The notes under the pieces are model-generated. The model was not told the origin of the DNA. It saw only the letters and a program-made list of their open reading frames with translations, and made no database searches. A stretch of 64,000 bases of DNA from an uncultured Ulvibacter sp. (GTDB taxonomy: Bacteria > Bacteroidota > Bacteroidia > Flavobacteriales > Flavobacteriaceae): NCBI GenBank assembly GCA_938041335.1, contig CALIAF010000028.1, positions 36,568 through 100,567 of the forward strand. Reading direction: 5' to 3'. Made by a program: the position numbers and the translations under genes. Below are positions 25,088-34,450 of this stretch, piece after piece; the stretch's first letter is position 1; each line of letters opens with the position of its first letter.

Positions 25088-25824
25088 TGGATTTACAATC
25101 ACAAATAGACAATAAAAAGCTCCCGCAGCACATTGCCATTATTATGGATGGGAATGGGCGTTGGGCAAAAAAACAAGGTTTTTTAAGAGCTATTGGCCAT
25201 CAAAACGGCACCAAATCTGTTCGTGAAACCGTTGAGGCTTGCGCAGAAATCAACATTCCGTTTCTTACTCTTTATGCCTTCTCAACAGAAAACTGGAATC
25301 GCCCTAAGCTCGAAGTTGAAACGTTGATGAAACTTTTAGTGTCTTCTCTAAAGAAGGAGATTAAAACCTTACAGGATAATGATATTAAATTAAACGCCAT
25401 AGGCAATTTAGAATCACTACCTAAAAAGGCTCAAAGAGAACTCCTTGACGTAATTAACAAGACCAAGCAAAATAGCAGGATGACCCTAACATTAGCATTG
25501 AGTTATGGAGCGCGAGAAGAAATCACAAAAACTATTCGTGAGATTAGTCTTAAAGTGAAAAATAACTTAATTTCGCCGCTTGATATTGATGAACGTTTAG
25601 TAAACGAACATCTGTATACCAATAACTTGCCAGATGTAGATTTATTAATACGTACCAGCGGAGAGCAACGTATAAGTAATTTTTTATTATGGCAAATTGC
25701 TTATGCAGAATTATCTTTTACTGAAACGTTATGGCCTGATTTTACAAGAAAACATCTTTTTGAGGCAATTTTAAATTATCAAAATAGAGAAAGAAGATTT
25801 GGAAAGACAAGTGAACAACTTTAA
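25087..25824 (+). CDS. uppS: Undecaprenyl diphosphate synthase (cis-isoprenyl transferase)
   Basis: Adds isopentenyl units in cis to farnesyl diphosphate to make the C55 carrier lipid for peptidoglycan and O-antigen. 245 aa. Motifs: IIMDGNGRWAKK with the catalytic Asp21, FSTENWNRP, and LIRTSGEQRISNFLLWQ with the substrate-binding Arg pair near the C-terminus. Translation is coupled to the upstream gene by TAATG, and the 3' end overlaps bamA. Confidence 0.97.
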   Translation: MDLQSQIDNKKLPQHIAIIMDGNGRWAKKQGFLRAIGHQNGTKSVRETVEACAEINIPFLTLYAFSTENWNRPKLEVETLMKLLVSSLKKEIKTLQDNDIKLNAIGNLESLPKKAQRELLDVINKTKQNSRMTLTLALSYGAREEITKTIREISLKVKNNLISPLDIDERLVNEHLYTNNLPDVDLLIRTSGEQRISNFLLWQIAYAELSFTETLWPDFTRKHLFEAILNYQNRERRFGKTSEQL

Positions 25825-28378
25825 CACGAGAGCAGGATTGCATACTTTTAAGACGTTTTTATACACCGCATTTATTGCACTGTTATTTTCACAAGGCATA
25901 CACGCTCAAGAAAATGACCTTAACAACGCTCAGCTATACACCCTAAATGAAATTAAGGTCACAGGTGCTCAAAATTTTAATGAGCAAACAGTGATTGCAT
26001 TTACTGGACTTAAAAAAGGGGATAAACTATATATTCCTGGAGAAAAACTGAGTCAAGTAACAAAGAAACTATGGGAGCAAAACCTATTTAGTGATATTGC
26101 TTTTTACGTTACTAATATCAGCGGAAACGATATCGACTTAGAACTTTATATCGTTGAGTTGCCAAAACTTAACCTTGTTACTTTTGAAGGTATTAAAAAA
26201 GGAAAAGTAAAGCAACTTGTAGAAGATAATGGTCTCAACAAAGGAACAAAAATCACTAAAAACCTTATTACCACAACAAAAAACTATATTACCAACAAAT
26301 ATAGAAAAGATGGTTTTCTAAATACCAGCGTGATCATTAGTACGCGACCTTCATTAGATTCTACAGGAACCGTAATTGGCGATGATATGAAGGTGCTAAT
26401 TAATAAAGGAGAGCGTGTTAAGGTAAAAGAAATTGACTTTGACGACAACGTTGCTTTGACTGACAAGCAGTTAAGGGGCGCAATGAAAAATGTAAAGCGC
26501 AAAAACCCAATTAACATTTTTAAAAGAAGTAAATTTTCTGAAGAAGGTTTTAAAGAAGACAAAGAATCTGTCATCGCAAAATACAAGGCAAATGGATATA
26601 GAGATGCCCGTATACTAAGTGACACACTTAGCGTGATTGATGAGCAGAACGTTGCACTTAAGCTTAAAGTAGAAGAAGGGCGTAAATATTACTTCGGAAA
26701 TATTCGATTTCTTGGAAATAGTGTATATACAGATGCCCAGTTGCGTCAAGTAATGGGAATTAAAAAAGGAGAGACCTATAACGGTGTTTTACTTCAAGAA
26801 CGTATTACGGACGAGGCTGACCCTGAAGCCAACGACCTTACCAACCTATACCAGAATAACGGGTATTTGTTCTCTAGCATTAACCCAGTAGAAGTAGCTG
26901 TTCGTAATGACACTATTGACTTTGAAATTCGTATTAGAGAAGGAAAAATAGCATACTTTGATCAAGTAACGGTTATTGGAAACACAAAAACCAATGATCA
27001 CGTTATTTACAGAGAATTACGCACAAGACCAGGACAAAAATATAGCAAGCGTAATGTAGTCCGTACCATTAGAGAACTTGGACAATTGGGATATTTTGAC
27101 CCTGAACAATTATCACCAAACTTTAAAAATGTAGACCCCAACAATGGCACACTTGATATGGAATACGCCGTTGTCGAAAAAGGGTCTAGCCAGATTGAAC
27201 TTCAAGGAGGTTATGGTGGTGGAGGTTTTGTAGGTACATTAGGATTATCATTCAATAACTTTTCGCTGCGTAATGTTTTTAATAAAGAGGCATACCGACC
27301 AATTCCTATGGGAGATGGTCAAAAATTGTCGCTAAGAGCACAGGCAAGTAGTTTCTACTCAACATATAGTTTGTCATTAGTAGAGCCTTGGTTAGGAGGA
27401 AAAAAACCAGTGCAATTGAGTACGTCTTTCTCTCATACTGTTCAATATTTTTTCGATTTTAGATCAAGAGATGTTGATAAGGATAGAAAGTTTTTAATTA
27501 CAGGTGGGTCAATTGGCCTTGCAAAAAGGTTAAAATTTCCAGATGATTATTTTACACTTTCGCAAGCGGTGAGTTTTCAGCATTACAATTTAAAGAACTA
27601 CAACACCCCTTTATTCACCTTTGGAGATGGATACGCAAATAACCTTGCTTACACGATAGGCTTGAGCAGAAACAACACAGCAACAAACCCGGTATATCCT
27701 ATATCTGGATCAGAATTTAGTGTTTCGGCAAAATTAACACCTCCGTTCTCTTTATTTAATAAAGTAGATTATGGAAGCCTCGCAGATCAAGCAGAATTTC
27801 AGGATGCTAATGGAGACGCAGATCAATCAAAAATTGATCAAGAACGTTTTAAATGGCTAGAATACTATAAGGTAAAATTTAAAGGGACTTGGTATACAAA
27901 CCTAGTCGACAAATTAGTTTTGCGTAGTCAAGCTGAGTTTGGATTCTTAGGCTCTTACAACCAAGATAGAGGAACCGTTCCTTTTGAGCGATTTTTTGTA
28001 GGTGGAGATGGTTTAGGAGCGTTTAGTTTAGATGGTCGTGAGGTGGTACAATTAAGAGGATATCCAAATCAATCACTTTCTACTACCGATGGAAATACGG
28101 TTTTCAATAAATTTTCGTTAGAAGTAAGATATCCTATCACATTAAAGCAACTTGCATCTATTTATGCACTTGGTTTTGTAGAAGGGGGAGCAGCTTATGA
28201 TGGCTTTAAGGAGTATAATCCTTTCAGTATTAGACGTTCTGCTGGCGCAGGATTGCGTATATTTATGCCTGCATTTGGTTTATTGGGTATTGATTTTGGT
28301 TATGGATTTGATCCTATCTTAGGTGGGACCGAGCGTAACGGATGGCAAACTCACTTTATCATTGGGCAACAATTTTAA
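25811..28378 (+). CDS. bamA: Outer membrane protein assembly factor BamA
   Basis: Omp85 insertase for outer-membrane barrels. About 855 aa. Signal peptide ends at GIHAQ. Five POTRA repeats follow (for example NEIKVTGAQNFNEQTVIAFTGLKKGD and VTVIGNTKTNDHVIYRELRTRPG). The 16-stranded barrel starts with QGGYGGGGFVGTLGLSFNNFSLRN and carries the RGYP-type motif in loop 6 (VQLRGYPNQSLS). The start is uncertain: GTG at 25811 or TTG at 25799, both inside the 3' end of uppS. The two OmpH chaperones follow, matching the job of delivering barrels. Confidence 0.95.
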   Translation: MNNFNTRAGLHTFKTFLYTAFIALLFSQGIHAQENDLNNAQLYTLNEIKVTGAQNFNEQTVIAFTGLKKGDKLYIPGEKLSQVTKKLWEQNLFSDIAFYVTNISGNDIDLELYIVELPKLNLVTFEGIKKGKVKQLVEDNGLNKGTKITKNLITTTKNYITNKYRKDGFLNTSVIISTRPSLDSTGTVIGDDMKVLINKGERVKVKEIDFDDNVALTDKQLRGAMKNVKRKNPINIFKRSKFSEEGFKEDKESVIAKYKANGYRDARILSDTLSVIDEQNVALKLKVEEGRKYYFGNIRFLGNSVYTDAQLRQVMGIKKGETYNGVLLQERITDEADPEANDLTNLYQNNGYLFSSINPVEVAVRNDTIDFEIRIREGKIAYFDQVTVIGNTKTNDHVIYRELRTRPGQKYSKRNVVRTIRELGQLGYFDPEQLSPNFKNVDPNNGTLDMEYAVVEKGSSQIELQGGYGGGGFVGTLGLSFNNFSLRNVFNKEAYRPIPMGDGQKLSLRAQASSFYSTYSLSLVEPWLGGKKPVQLSTSFSHTVQYFFDFRSRDVDKDRKFLITGGSIGLAKRLKFPDDYFTLSQAVSFQHYNLKNYNTPLFTFGDGYANNLAYTIGLSRNNTATNPVYPISGSEFSVSAKLTPPFSLFNKVDYGSLADQAEFQDANGDADQSKIDQERFKWLEYYKVKFKGTWYTNLVDKLVLRSQAEFGFLGSYNQDRGTVPFERFFVGGDGLGAFSLDGREVVQLRGYPNQSLSTTDGNTVFNKFSLEVRYPITLKQLASIYALGFVEGGAAYDGFKEYNPFSIRRSAGAGLRIFMPAFGLLGIDFGYGFDPILGGTERNGWQTHFIIGQQF

Positions 28379-28413
28379 TTTTGGCACGATATTTTCTAAA
28401 CAACTATTAAGTT

Positions 28414-29274
28414 ATGAAATTTAACAAATCATTTTTTCTGGCAGTAGCTTTTTTAAGCTTCACATTTATGGCACAAGCCCAAAGAGGGGTTCGCATTGGA
28501 TATATTGATATGGAATACATTCTAGAAAGTGTACCCGAATATCAAGAAGCACAAACTCAATTAGACGGCAAAGTGCAGCGCTGGAAACAGGATATTGATA
28601 AAATGCAAAAGGAGATCGATCAGATGAAATTAGATCTTGCAAACGAACGTGTGCTTCTAACTAAAGAGCTTATTGACGAACGTGACGAAGAGATAAAGTT
28701 TCAAGAAGCAGAGATGTTAGATTATCAGCAAGCACGTTTTGGGCCAGGAGGAGATCTTTTAATTCAAAAAAGACAACTAATACAACCCATTCAAGATCAG
28801 GTTTTCAATATTGTTCAAGAAGTTGCGGTAAACAAAAAGTATGATTTTATTTTTGATAAATCTGCAGATGTAGTAATGTTGTTTGCTGCAGAGCGAAACG
28901 ACATTAGTGATATCGTTTTAAGAAGTATCAATAGAGCGGCAAAAAGAACGCAAGCTTCATCTAAAAAAGATAAACAAGGCATAGAAAAGCGAGACGCGCT
29001 TTCTATGGACGAAGACAAAGAAGTTACTGAGAGAGATAATGCAACTCAGGCTAAAAAAGATGAACGCATGTCTTTACTAGAAAAAAGACAAAAAGAACGT
29101 GATTCTATTAGAGCAGCTAAAAAAGTAATTTTTGATGAAAGACGCGCAAGATTGTTAGAAGAGCGTCAGCGCCGAAAAGATAGTATATTAGCAGCTCGTA
29201 ACGGAGGCACACCTCCACCAGGGCCACCACCTGGTGAGAACTCAGATGGAGATGATGGAGACGGTGGAAGATAA
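28414..29274 (+). CDS. OmpH/Skp-family periplasmic chaperone with charged C-terminal extension
   Basis: 286 aa, about 100 longer than typical Skp. Signal peptide ends FMAQAQ. The Skp core (residues 25-170) starts IGYIDMEYILESVPEYQEAQ and has long coiled-coil arms. Beyond residue about 175 comes a Lys/Arg/Glu-rich helix (KRQKERDSIRAAKKVIFDERR) and then a Pro/Gly/Asp tail (PPPGPPPGE, DGDDGDGG). The tail is unlike the second copy. It follows bamA by 35 bases and precedes a second ompH gene; it presumably holds unfolded barrels in the periplasm. Confidence 0.9.
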   Translation: MKFNKSFFLAVAFLSFTFMAQAQRGVRIGYIDMEYILESVPEYQEAQTQLDGKVQRWKQDIDKMQKEIDQMKLDLANERVLLTKELIDERDEEIKFQEAEMLDYQQARFGPGGDLLIQKRQLIQPIQDQVFNIVQEVAVNKKYDFIFDKSADVVMLFAAERNDISDIVLRSINRAAKRTQASSKKDKQGIEKRDALSMDEDKEVTERDNATQAKKDERMSLLEKRQKERDSIRAAKKVIFDERRARLLEERQRRKDSILAARNGGTPPPGPPPGENSDGDDGDGGR

Positions 29275-29321
29275 AAATATAAACCCAAAATAAAATAACA
29301 CTTAATTTAAATTTTAATACA

Positions 29322-29831
29322 ATGAAACATTTTAGACTATTATTGATTGCCGTAGTACTTTTTGCAAGTGCAACTAGTTTTGTAACTGCACAAGAAAAGA
29401 TGGCACACATCGATACTCAAGCACTTGTTGAAGCAATGCCAGAAATGAAAAGTGCTCAAAGTCAACTAGAAAAATTACAGAAGACTTACGATACTGAAAT
29501 CAAAGCAATGGCAAAAGAGCTTGAAACAAAAATCAAGCAATATGATGGTGAAGCATCTTCAAAGACAGAAGAGGAAAACGCAAAGCGTATCCAAGAAGTT
29601 CAAGGTATGCAGAACAACATCGGTGCATACAGACAACAAGCTTTACAAGATCTTCAAAAGAAAGAAGTTGATATCTTTCAGCCAATTCTTGAAAAAGCAC
29701 GTGCAGCTATCCAGAAGGTAGCAAGAGCACAAGGGGTACAATACGTACTTGACTCTGCAACTGGAAACGGTGTCATCCTTGCTGATGGTAAAGATTTATT
29801 AGCAGACGTAAAAAGAGAATTAGGAATATAA
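29322..29831 (+). CDS. OmpH/Skp-family periplasmic chaperone
   Basis: 169 aa, standard Skp length. Signal peptide ends FVTAQE. The mature part opens with KMAHIDTQALVEAMPEMKSAQSQL, followed by a long coiled coil and the conserved C-terminal GVQYVLDSATGNGVILADG. It is the last gene of the bamA-ompH-ompH set and is followed by a strong terminator. The paired copies differ mainly by the tail on the first. Confidence 0.94.
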   Translation: MKHFRLLLIAVVLFASATSFVTAQEKMAHIDTQALVEAMPEMKSAQSQLEKLQKTYDTEIKAMAKELETKIKQYDGEASSKTEEENAKRIQEVQGMQNNIGAYRQQALQDLQKKEVDIFQPILEKARAAIQKVARAQGVQYVLDSATGNGVILADGKDLLADVKRELGI

Positions 29832-29850
29832 TCCTTTTCAAAACACAATT

Positions 29851-29880
29851 AAAAGCCCGCTAATTTAGCGGGCTTTTTTT
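29851..29880 (+). terminator. Rho-independent terminator of the bamA-ompH cluster
   Basis: GC-rich stem with arms AAAAGCCCGC (29851-29860) and its complement, a small loop, then seven T residues to 29880. Confidence 0.92.
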
Positions 29881-29907
29881 ATGCCAAAAACTCTACATTC
29901 TTCTCCG

Positions 29908-29915
29908 TATCTTTG
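29908..29915 (+). promoter_or_regulatory. -7 box of murI (TATCTTTG)
   Basis: Perfect TAnnTTTG five bases before the murI ATG at 29921, giving a leaderless or nearly leaderless message. It sits right after the ompH terminator. Confidence 0.55.
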
Positions 29916-29920
29916 CTCAA

Positions 29921-30712
29921 ATGTTACAAACAAACCCCATAGGACTTTTTGACTCTGGCGTAGGTGGAACTTCCATCTGGAAAGAAATACACGCCCTACT
30001 CCCTTTTGAGAACACACTCTACCTAGCAGACAGTACAAATGCTCCCTATGGAAACAAGTCTGCAGAAGAAATAATAGCGCTTAGCATTAAAAATACCGAG
30101 TTTCTATTAAATAAAAACTGCAAAATGATTGTGGTCGCTTGCAATACCGCTACCACAAATGCAATTACGGTACTCAGAGATAAATATGATGTTCCGTTCA
30201 TTGGTATTGAACCCGCTATTAAACCAGCGGCAATTCAAACAAAAACAAAAAGTATCGGGATCTTAGCGACTAAAGGCACACTCAGCAGTGCCCTTTTTCA
30301 TAAAACAGCAGGAGAAATCACCAAAGATATTTCCGTAGTTGAAATTGTTGGAGAAGGATTAGTACCACTTATTGAAAATGGTCAATTACATACCACTGCA
30401 TTAACTGAGCTTCTTTTTAAATATACAAAACCTATGATAGATGCGTCTATAGATCATCTTGTTTTAGGCTGCAGTCACTATCCGTACCTCATCCCAAAAT
30501 TATTAACCATATTACCAGATAACGTGACCATTATTGATTCTGGCGCTGCAGTGGCAAGGCAAACTAAAGCCATTCTAGAAAAAAATGGACTTATAAACGC
30601 CTCTATAAAAAAGCCAAAGTTAGCATTCTTGTCAAATAGCAATAAAGCAACATTAAAGATGTTACTGGCAGAATACCACCCAGATATTACGATCTCAGAA
30701 ATGTCTTTTTAA
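29921..30712 (+). CDS. murI: Glutamate racemase
   Basis: Makes D-glutamate for peptidoglycan. 263 aa. FDSGVGG holds the Asp11 region; the two catalytic cysteines are Cys74 (VVACNTATT) and Cys184 (VLGCSHYPYL), with His186 next to the latter. Length and motifs are standard. Its end overlaps by four bases the end of the convergent NrfD-like gene at a TTTTTAA region. Confidence 0.97.
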   Translation: MLQTNPIGLFDSGVGGTSIWKEIHALLPFENTLYLADSTNAPYGNKSAEEIIALSIKNTEFLLNKNCKMIVVACNTATTNAITVLRDKYDVPFIGIEPAIKPAAIQTKTKSIGILATKGTLSSALFHKTAGEITKDISVVEIVGEGLVPLIENGQLHTTALTELLFKYTKPMIDASIDHLVLGCSHYPYLIPKLLTILPDNVTIIDSGAAVARQTKAILEKNGLINASIKKPKLAFLSNSNKATLKMLLAEYHPDITISEMSF

Positions 30713-31260
30713 TTTGTAGCACGTAATTTTGAAATTCCATTTCCTATTAATAATGCTAGCAAACCAAGAGTTAGACCTTTAAATAAAATCATCAACTCAT
30801 GGCCATAACTAAAATACGAGCCTTTAGAAGGGATTGAATAATCACCATGTAAAGCCGTGATTTTGATCACAAATAGTTCAAACAACCATCCTATATTCAT
30901 CATCACAGCAATGATTAAGATTACGTAAATAGCGCTCCCTATCTTCTTTTTTAGAAGCAATAGGGGTAGTAAAATATTACCAAAAACCATTAACCAATAC
31001 GCCCAGGCATATGGACCTTGAGCACGATCTAAAAAAGCAAAAGATTCTGATGGTGGAAAAAGATACACTAAGAAATAACTAATAAATGCCCCAATGGCGT
31101 AGATAATCATAACCCATCGAATAATCTGTAATGAAATAGTAGTTTCCAAATAATCCTTTAAAAACAACCTCACAAAAAGAATAAAAAGTACACTAATAAA
31201 GATACCTCTAATAATATGGATGCCTATTTGAGATACCCATGTGTGTAATGCTTCTATCAT
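30709..31260 (-). CDS. Half-size NrfD/ActC-like integral membrane protein
   Basis: 183 aa with about five hydrophobic segments. The stretches GPYAWAYWLM and NIGWLFELFVIKITALHGDY match, from memory of the family, the C-terminal part of ActC/NrfD (the quinol-interacting membrane subunit of alternative complex III), where the equivalents read GPYAWAYWLM and NIGMWFERFVI-SLHRDY. Full ActC is more than twice as long. Several signature residues (the Arg of ERF, the Arg of HRDY) are changed here. It is an intact frame, next to the LytTR regulator, not beside act genes. It could be a solo paralogue or an unrelated-role derivative; function unknown. Confidence 0.6.
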   Translation of the reverse strand: MIEALHTWVSQIGIHIIRGIFISVLFILFVRLFLKDYLETTISLQIIRWVMIIYAIGAFISYFLVYLFPPSESFAFLDRAQGPYAWAYWLMVFGNILLPLLLLKKKIGSAIYVILIIAVMMNIGWLFELFVIKITALHGDYSIPSKGSYFSYGHELMILFKGLTLGLLALLIGNGISKLRATN

Positions 31261-31282
31261 AAGCTATTTTAGGCAAACAAAA

Positions 31283-32014
31283 TTATGCAAAATAAGACAA
31301 TAACTCTTTCTTCTTAGAAGGACTAACCATCACTTCTTTACCTGTATTAAGTATCACACTCCCACCTTTACCTTTTCTATATTCTACTATAGCGTTTACG
31401 TTTACTAGATACGATTTGTGTACTCTCGCAAAACCAGATGGCTTTAAAATTTCTTCAAAATATTTTAAGGTTTTACTAACCAATTTCTTCCCGTCTGTTA
31501 AAAAAATATTGGTATAGTTGTCATCTGCTTGACAGTATAAAATATTTTCTACCGCTAGTACCTCAAAACCGTTTTGAACAGGAATGGTAATCTTACCAGA
31601 AACTTGAAGTTGCTTAGGTTTTAACACACTATCCTGAAGCGTATTCTCTTTTTCCTTTATTTCTGTGACATACGCTACCGCCTCTATAAGCTTATCTATG
31701 GAGATGGGTTTTAACAAGTAATAGCTGGCGTGCGCATTTAGTGCATCCATCGCATAGTGATCATAGGCGGTTACAAATACAGTCTCAAAGGTACGATCTG
31801 GTACTTTCTCCAATAAATCAAAAGCATTACCAAAAGGCATTTCTACATCTAAAAACACAAGGTCCAATTCGTTCTTATTTATAAGAACAAGTGCTTGATC
31901 AATGTTCTCAGCCTCCCCAAGAATAGTAACCGTAGGACAATACTTAGTAATATAATTACGTAAAATGGCTCTGCTCGTTTCTTCGTCTTCTACTATAATG
32001 GCTTTTAACTGCAT
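31283..32014 (-). CDS. LytR/AlgR-family response regulator (LytTR DNA-binding)
   Basis: 243 aa. Receiver domain residues 1-120 with the acidic pair Glu9/Asp10, the phosphoacceptor Asp56 (LVFLDVEMP) and Lys near KPISIDK. The C-terminal LytTR domain (about 145-243) has ILYCQADDNYTNIFLTDGK and FARVHKSYLVN. It starts two bases after the kinase gene stop and is the partner of that LytS-type kinase. Targets unknown. Confidence 0.95.
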   Translation of the reverse strand: MQLKAIIVEDEETSRAILRNYITKYCPTVTILGEAENIDQALVLINKNELDLVFLDVEMPFGNAFDLLEKVPDRTFETVFVTAYDHYAMDALNAHASYYLLKPISIDKLIEAVAYVTEIKEKENTLQDSVLKPKQLQVSGKITIPVQNGFEVLAVENILYCQADDNYTNIFLTDGKKLVSKTLKYFEEILKPSGFARVHKSYLVNVNAIVEYRKGKGGSVILNTGKEVMVSPSKKKELLSYFA

Positions 32015-32015
32015 A

Positions 32016-34211
32016 TTAATCTTTTTTTAGTGTTAGTCGCACCCTTGTTCCGGTAGCATCTTCTTGAGCATCTTCTATAAAAACATCCACTTTATCGCGA
32101 TACATTTTATTAAGAATCGCAATTCGTTTTTTAATATTCCCCATTCCTTTAGACTGTTGCTTTTTCTGATTTTCTGTTTTTAAAGCCTTAGACTGTGCAC
32201 GTCCTATCCCATCATCTGTAATAGTAATTTGGACCGTTTCTGCATTTGTCTTAACAAATTGAACATCAAGAGAACCCCGTTCTTTTTTATACCTCAACCC
32301 GTGCCACACGGCATTCTCTATGTAAGGCTGCAATAACATTGGTGGAATCACAAACTGATCTAAGTCTATTGCCGGATCTATCGTTATGGTGTAGTCAAAT
32401 TTATCTTTAAAGCGGAAATGCTCTAACTTCACATACAGTTCTAACAACTCCATTTCTTTAGACAAAGGAATAAAGTTTTCCTCACTGTTTTCTAAAACAG
32501 AACGCATCAACTGAGAGAAATCGCTCAAATATCTATTTGCGGCACGCTCATCATTGCTAGAAATAAAGCTATTTACAGAGTTAAGCGCATTGAATATAAA
32601 GTGCGGATTCATCTGCGAACGTAAGTTTTTAAGCGCCAATTGATTGTTTACATATTGCTGTTGTCGCACATTCTTGAATTGTGAATATGCTGCGTATAGT
32701 AATAATAATGCGATTAGGATTAAAGACCCAATGATCCATTTTTGAATCTTGCTATTCTTATCAATGAGCTCTTCGTTCTCAAAGGCTAATTTATACCTGC
32801 TTTCATTTAACTTTCTATCATTCTCTAAGCTCGTAATTCTATTTTGCTTTAGCGCCATTTCTTTACTGAAACGTGCCGCTTGTGAGATCTCTTGCTCCTT
32901 TTTAATATACAACTCATCAACAACAGCAACATATTTCTCATAACTCTCTGCGGCCTTCCAAAAGTCGCCTCGATCTCTATACAACTCAGAAAGTTTACGG
33001 GTAGCATCTTTCTTTACTACTAAGTCTTCTTTTGCCTCAGCCTCTTCTATACTTCGTTCATAAAATGGTATGGCGGCATCATAATTTTCTTGACTTACAA
33101 ATGCATTTGCTATTTTATAATTCTGTCGTTGTGATGTAAGCGCACTATTTATAGTTTCTGGTGCTTCATCATCAGAAAAAGCTTCTATTTCTTCTAAGGC
33201 CAGGTTGCGCAGCTCAATTTCTTTATCAAAGTTTTGATTCCTTCCGTAGAAGTCTGCTACCTTATCTTTTTCTTGAGCGGCCCTCTTTTTATTTTCACGA
33301 GTAGACAACTCTAGCGAATTTCCGTAGTACTCCTCTGCCGCATCTGCCGCACCACTATTTGCATACACTGCCGCTATTTTAGAATTAAGATCTGTAATTT
33401 TAGGAGTAATGAGATGTTTAGACGCTAGATCTAAAGCTTTCTGGTAGTTCTCAATGCCTTTTTCGTTGTCATCAATCATACTATAGGTATCCCCTAAAAT
33501 CTCGTAGGTTTCTACTTCTTGAAAAGGAGGTAGCTTTTTTGTAAGCAATGTTTTACAAAGAGAGATACTCTCTTGATAATTTTTACTCTGCATATACGCC
33601 CTCGCCAGTTTTATCTGAACCCCTGCAGAATTTGACGCAGAAACGCTTCTTTTATAATTATCTGCGGCCAGATCTGGCTGTGCCCAATAGCTGTTAATAT
33701 CTCCTAAAAGCTCAAAAGCAATTTTGTTTTGTAGGGCTGACGGCTCTCCACCCGGAACAGAATTAACTGCTTCTGTGATATAATTGATACTTTTAGTCGC
33801 ATCTGTTTTTACAAACGTTTTTGCAGAATCTATATAGGTGCTAAAACTATTAATTGATCGCGCATTTACTTTAGAGATTGAAGAATAACCTCCATCTGTA
33901 TTGATCACTTTAATACGAATAAAGTCGCTGCTTCTAATGGTGTGGTATACCGTTTGAAAATTTGCACTTCTAATGATAAGCTCTTGCCCAATACTTCCTT
34001 TAACCTCAAATTTCCCGCTATTGTCTGTTGTTGTATAAGCACCACCCAACACTTCAACATTTACTTTTGCTATCGGTTTGTTTGTTTCATCCTCTACTAC
34101 TTCGCCCTGAATTTCAAGAATAGGCTGACTTGACTTGCTATCGTTTTGCGCAAAAGTTGTTGCCCCTAGTAATAAGGTACAGATAAAGAAGAATATTTTT
34201 ATTGTTTTCAT
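32016..34211 (-). CDS. LytS-type sensor histidine kinase with TPR sensor region
   Basis: 731 aa from the ATG at 34211 (MKTIKIFFFICTLLLGATTFAQ signal peptide). Order: carboxypeptidase-regulatory-like domain (EIQGEVVEDETNKPIAKVNVEV, about 35-110), several tetratricopeptide repeats in the periplasm, a coiled coil, one membrane helix (WIIGSLILIALLLLYAAY), then the His_kinase domain. That domain has the phosphoacceptor in MNPHFIFNALNSVNSFI, the N-box YIENAVWHGL and the G-box ITDDGIGR. It phosphorylates the LytTR regulator encoded next. A longer frame to 34319 adds 36 residues without a signal function and is rejected. Confidence 0.93.
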   Translation of the reverse strand: MKTIKIFFFICTLLLGATTFAQNDSKSSQPILEIQGEVVEDETNKPIAKVNVEVLGGAYTTTDNSGKFEVKGSIGQELIIRSANFQTVYHTIRSSDFIRIKVINTDGGYSSISKVNARSINSFSTYIDSAKTFVKTDATKSINYITEAVNSVPGGEPSALQNKIAFELLGDINSYWAQPDLAADNYKRSVSASNSAGVQIKLARAYMQSKNYQESISLCKTLLTKKLPPFQEVETYEILGDTYSMIDDNEKGIENYQKALDLASKHLITPKITDLNSKIAAVYANSGAADAAEEYYGNSLELSTRENKKRAAQEKDKVADFYGRNQNFDKEIELRNLALEEIEAFSDDEAPETINSALTSQRQNYKIANAFVSQENYDAAIPFYERSIEEAEAKEDLVVKKDATRKLSELYRDRGDFWKAAESYEKYVAVVDELYIKKEQEISQAARFSKEMALKQNRITSLENDRKLNESRYKLAFENEELIDKNSKIQKWIIGSLILIALLLLYAAYSQFKNVRQQQYVNNQLALKNLRSQMNPHFIFNALNSVNSFISSNDERAANRYLSDFSQLMRSVLENSEENFIPLSKEMELLELYVKLEHFRFKDKFDYTITIDPAIDLDQFVIPPMLLQPYIENAVWHGLRYKKERGSLDVQFVKTNAETVQITITDDGIGRAQSKALKTENQKKQQSKGMGNIKKRIAILNKMYRDKVDVFIEDAQEDATGTRVRLTLKKD

Positions 34212-34450
34212 GCGTACTGCCCAAGTAGTTGGGAAAAATTTGTTATAAAGTGCTAACATACATACTTTAAACCATACTATAAAATAGCTAACGGGCTTGA
34301 ACCCTTGATATTTTAACACAAAAACCTACTTCACTCATTTAAAAAGGAGGTTCCCTCATTCAAATACCCTTTAAGCTCAAACTGCTTTTTTTAAGAAGTT
34401 TCTTCAAAATAGTTTTACCGTGTCAAAAAACAGACATCCTAAAATAAATT

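Noticed and set aside
28380..28397. TTGGCACG upstream of the first ompH, as a second sigma-54 promoter
   Set aside because: The -24 half is perfect, but the -12 half reads TTTTC without GC at the needed spacing, and the gene lies in the bamA operon.
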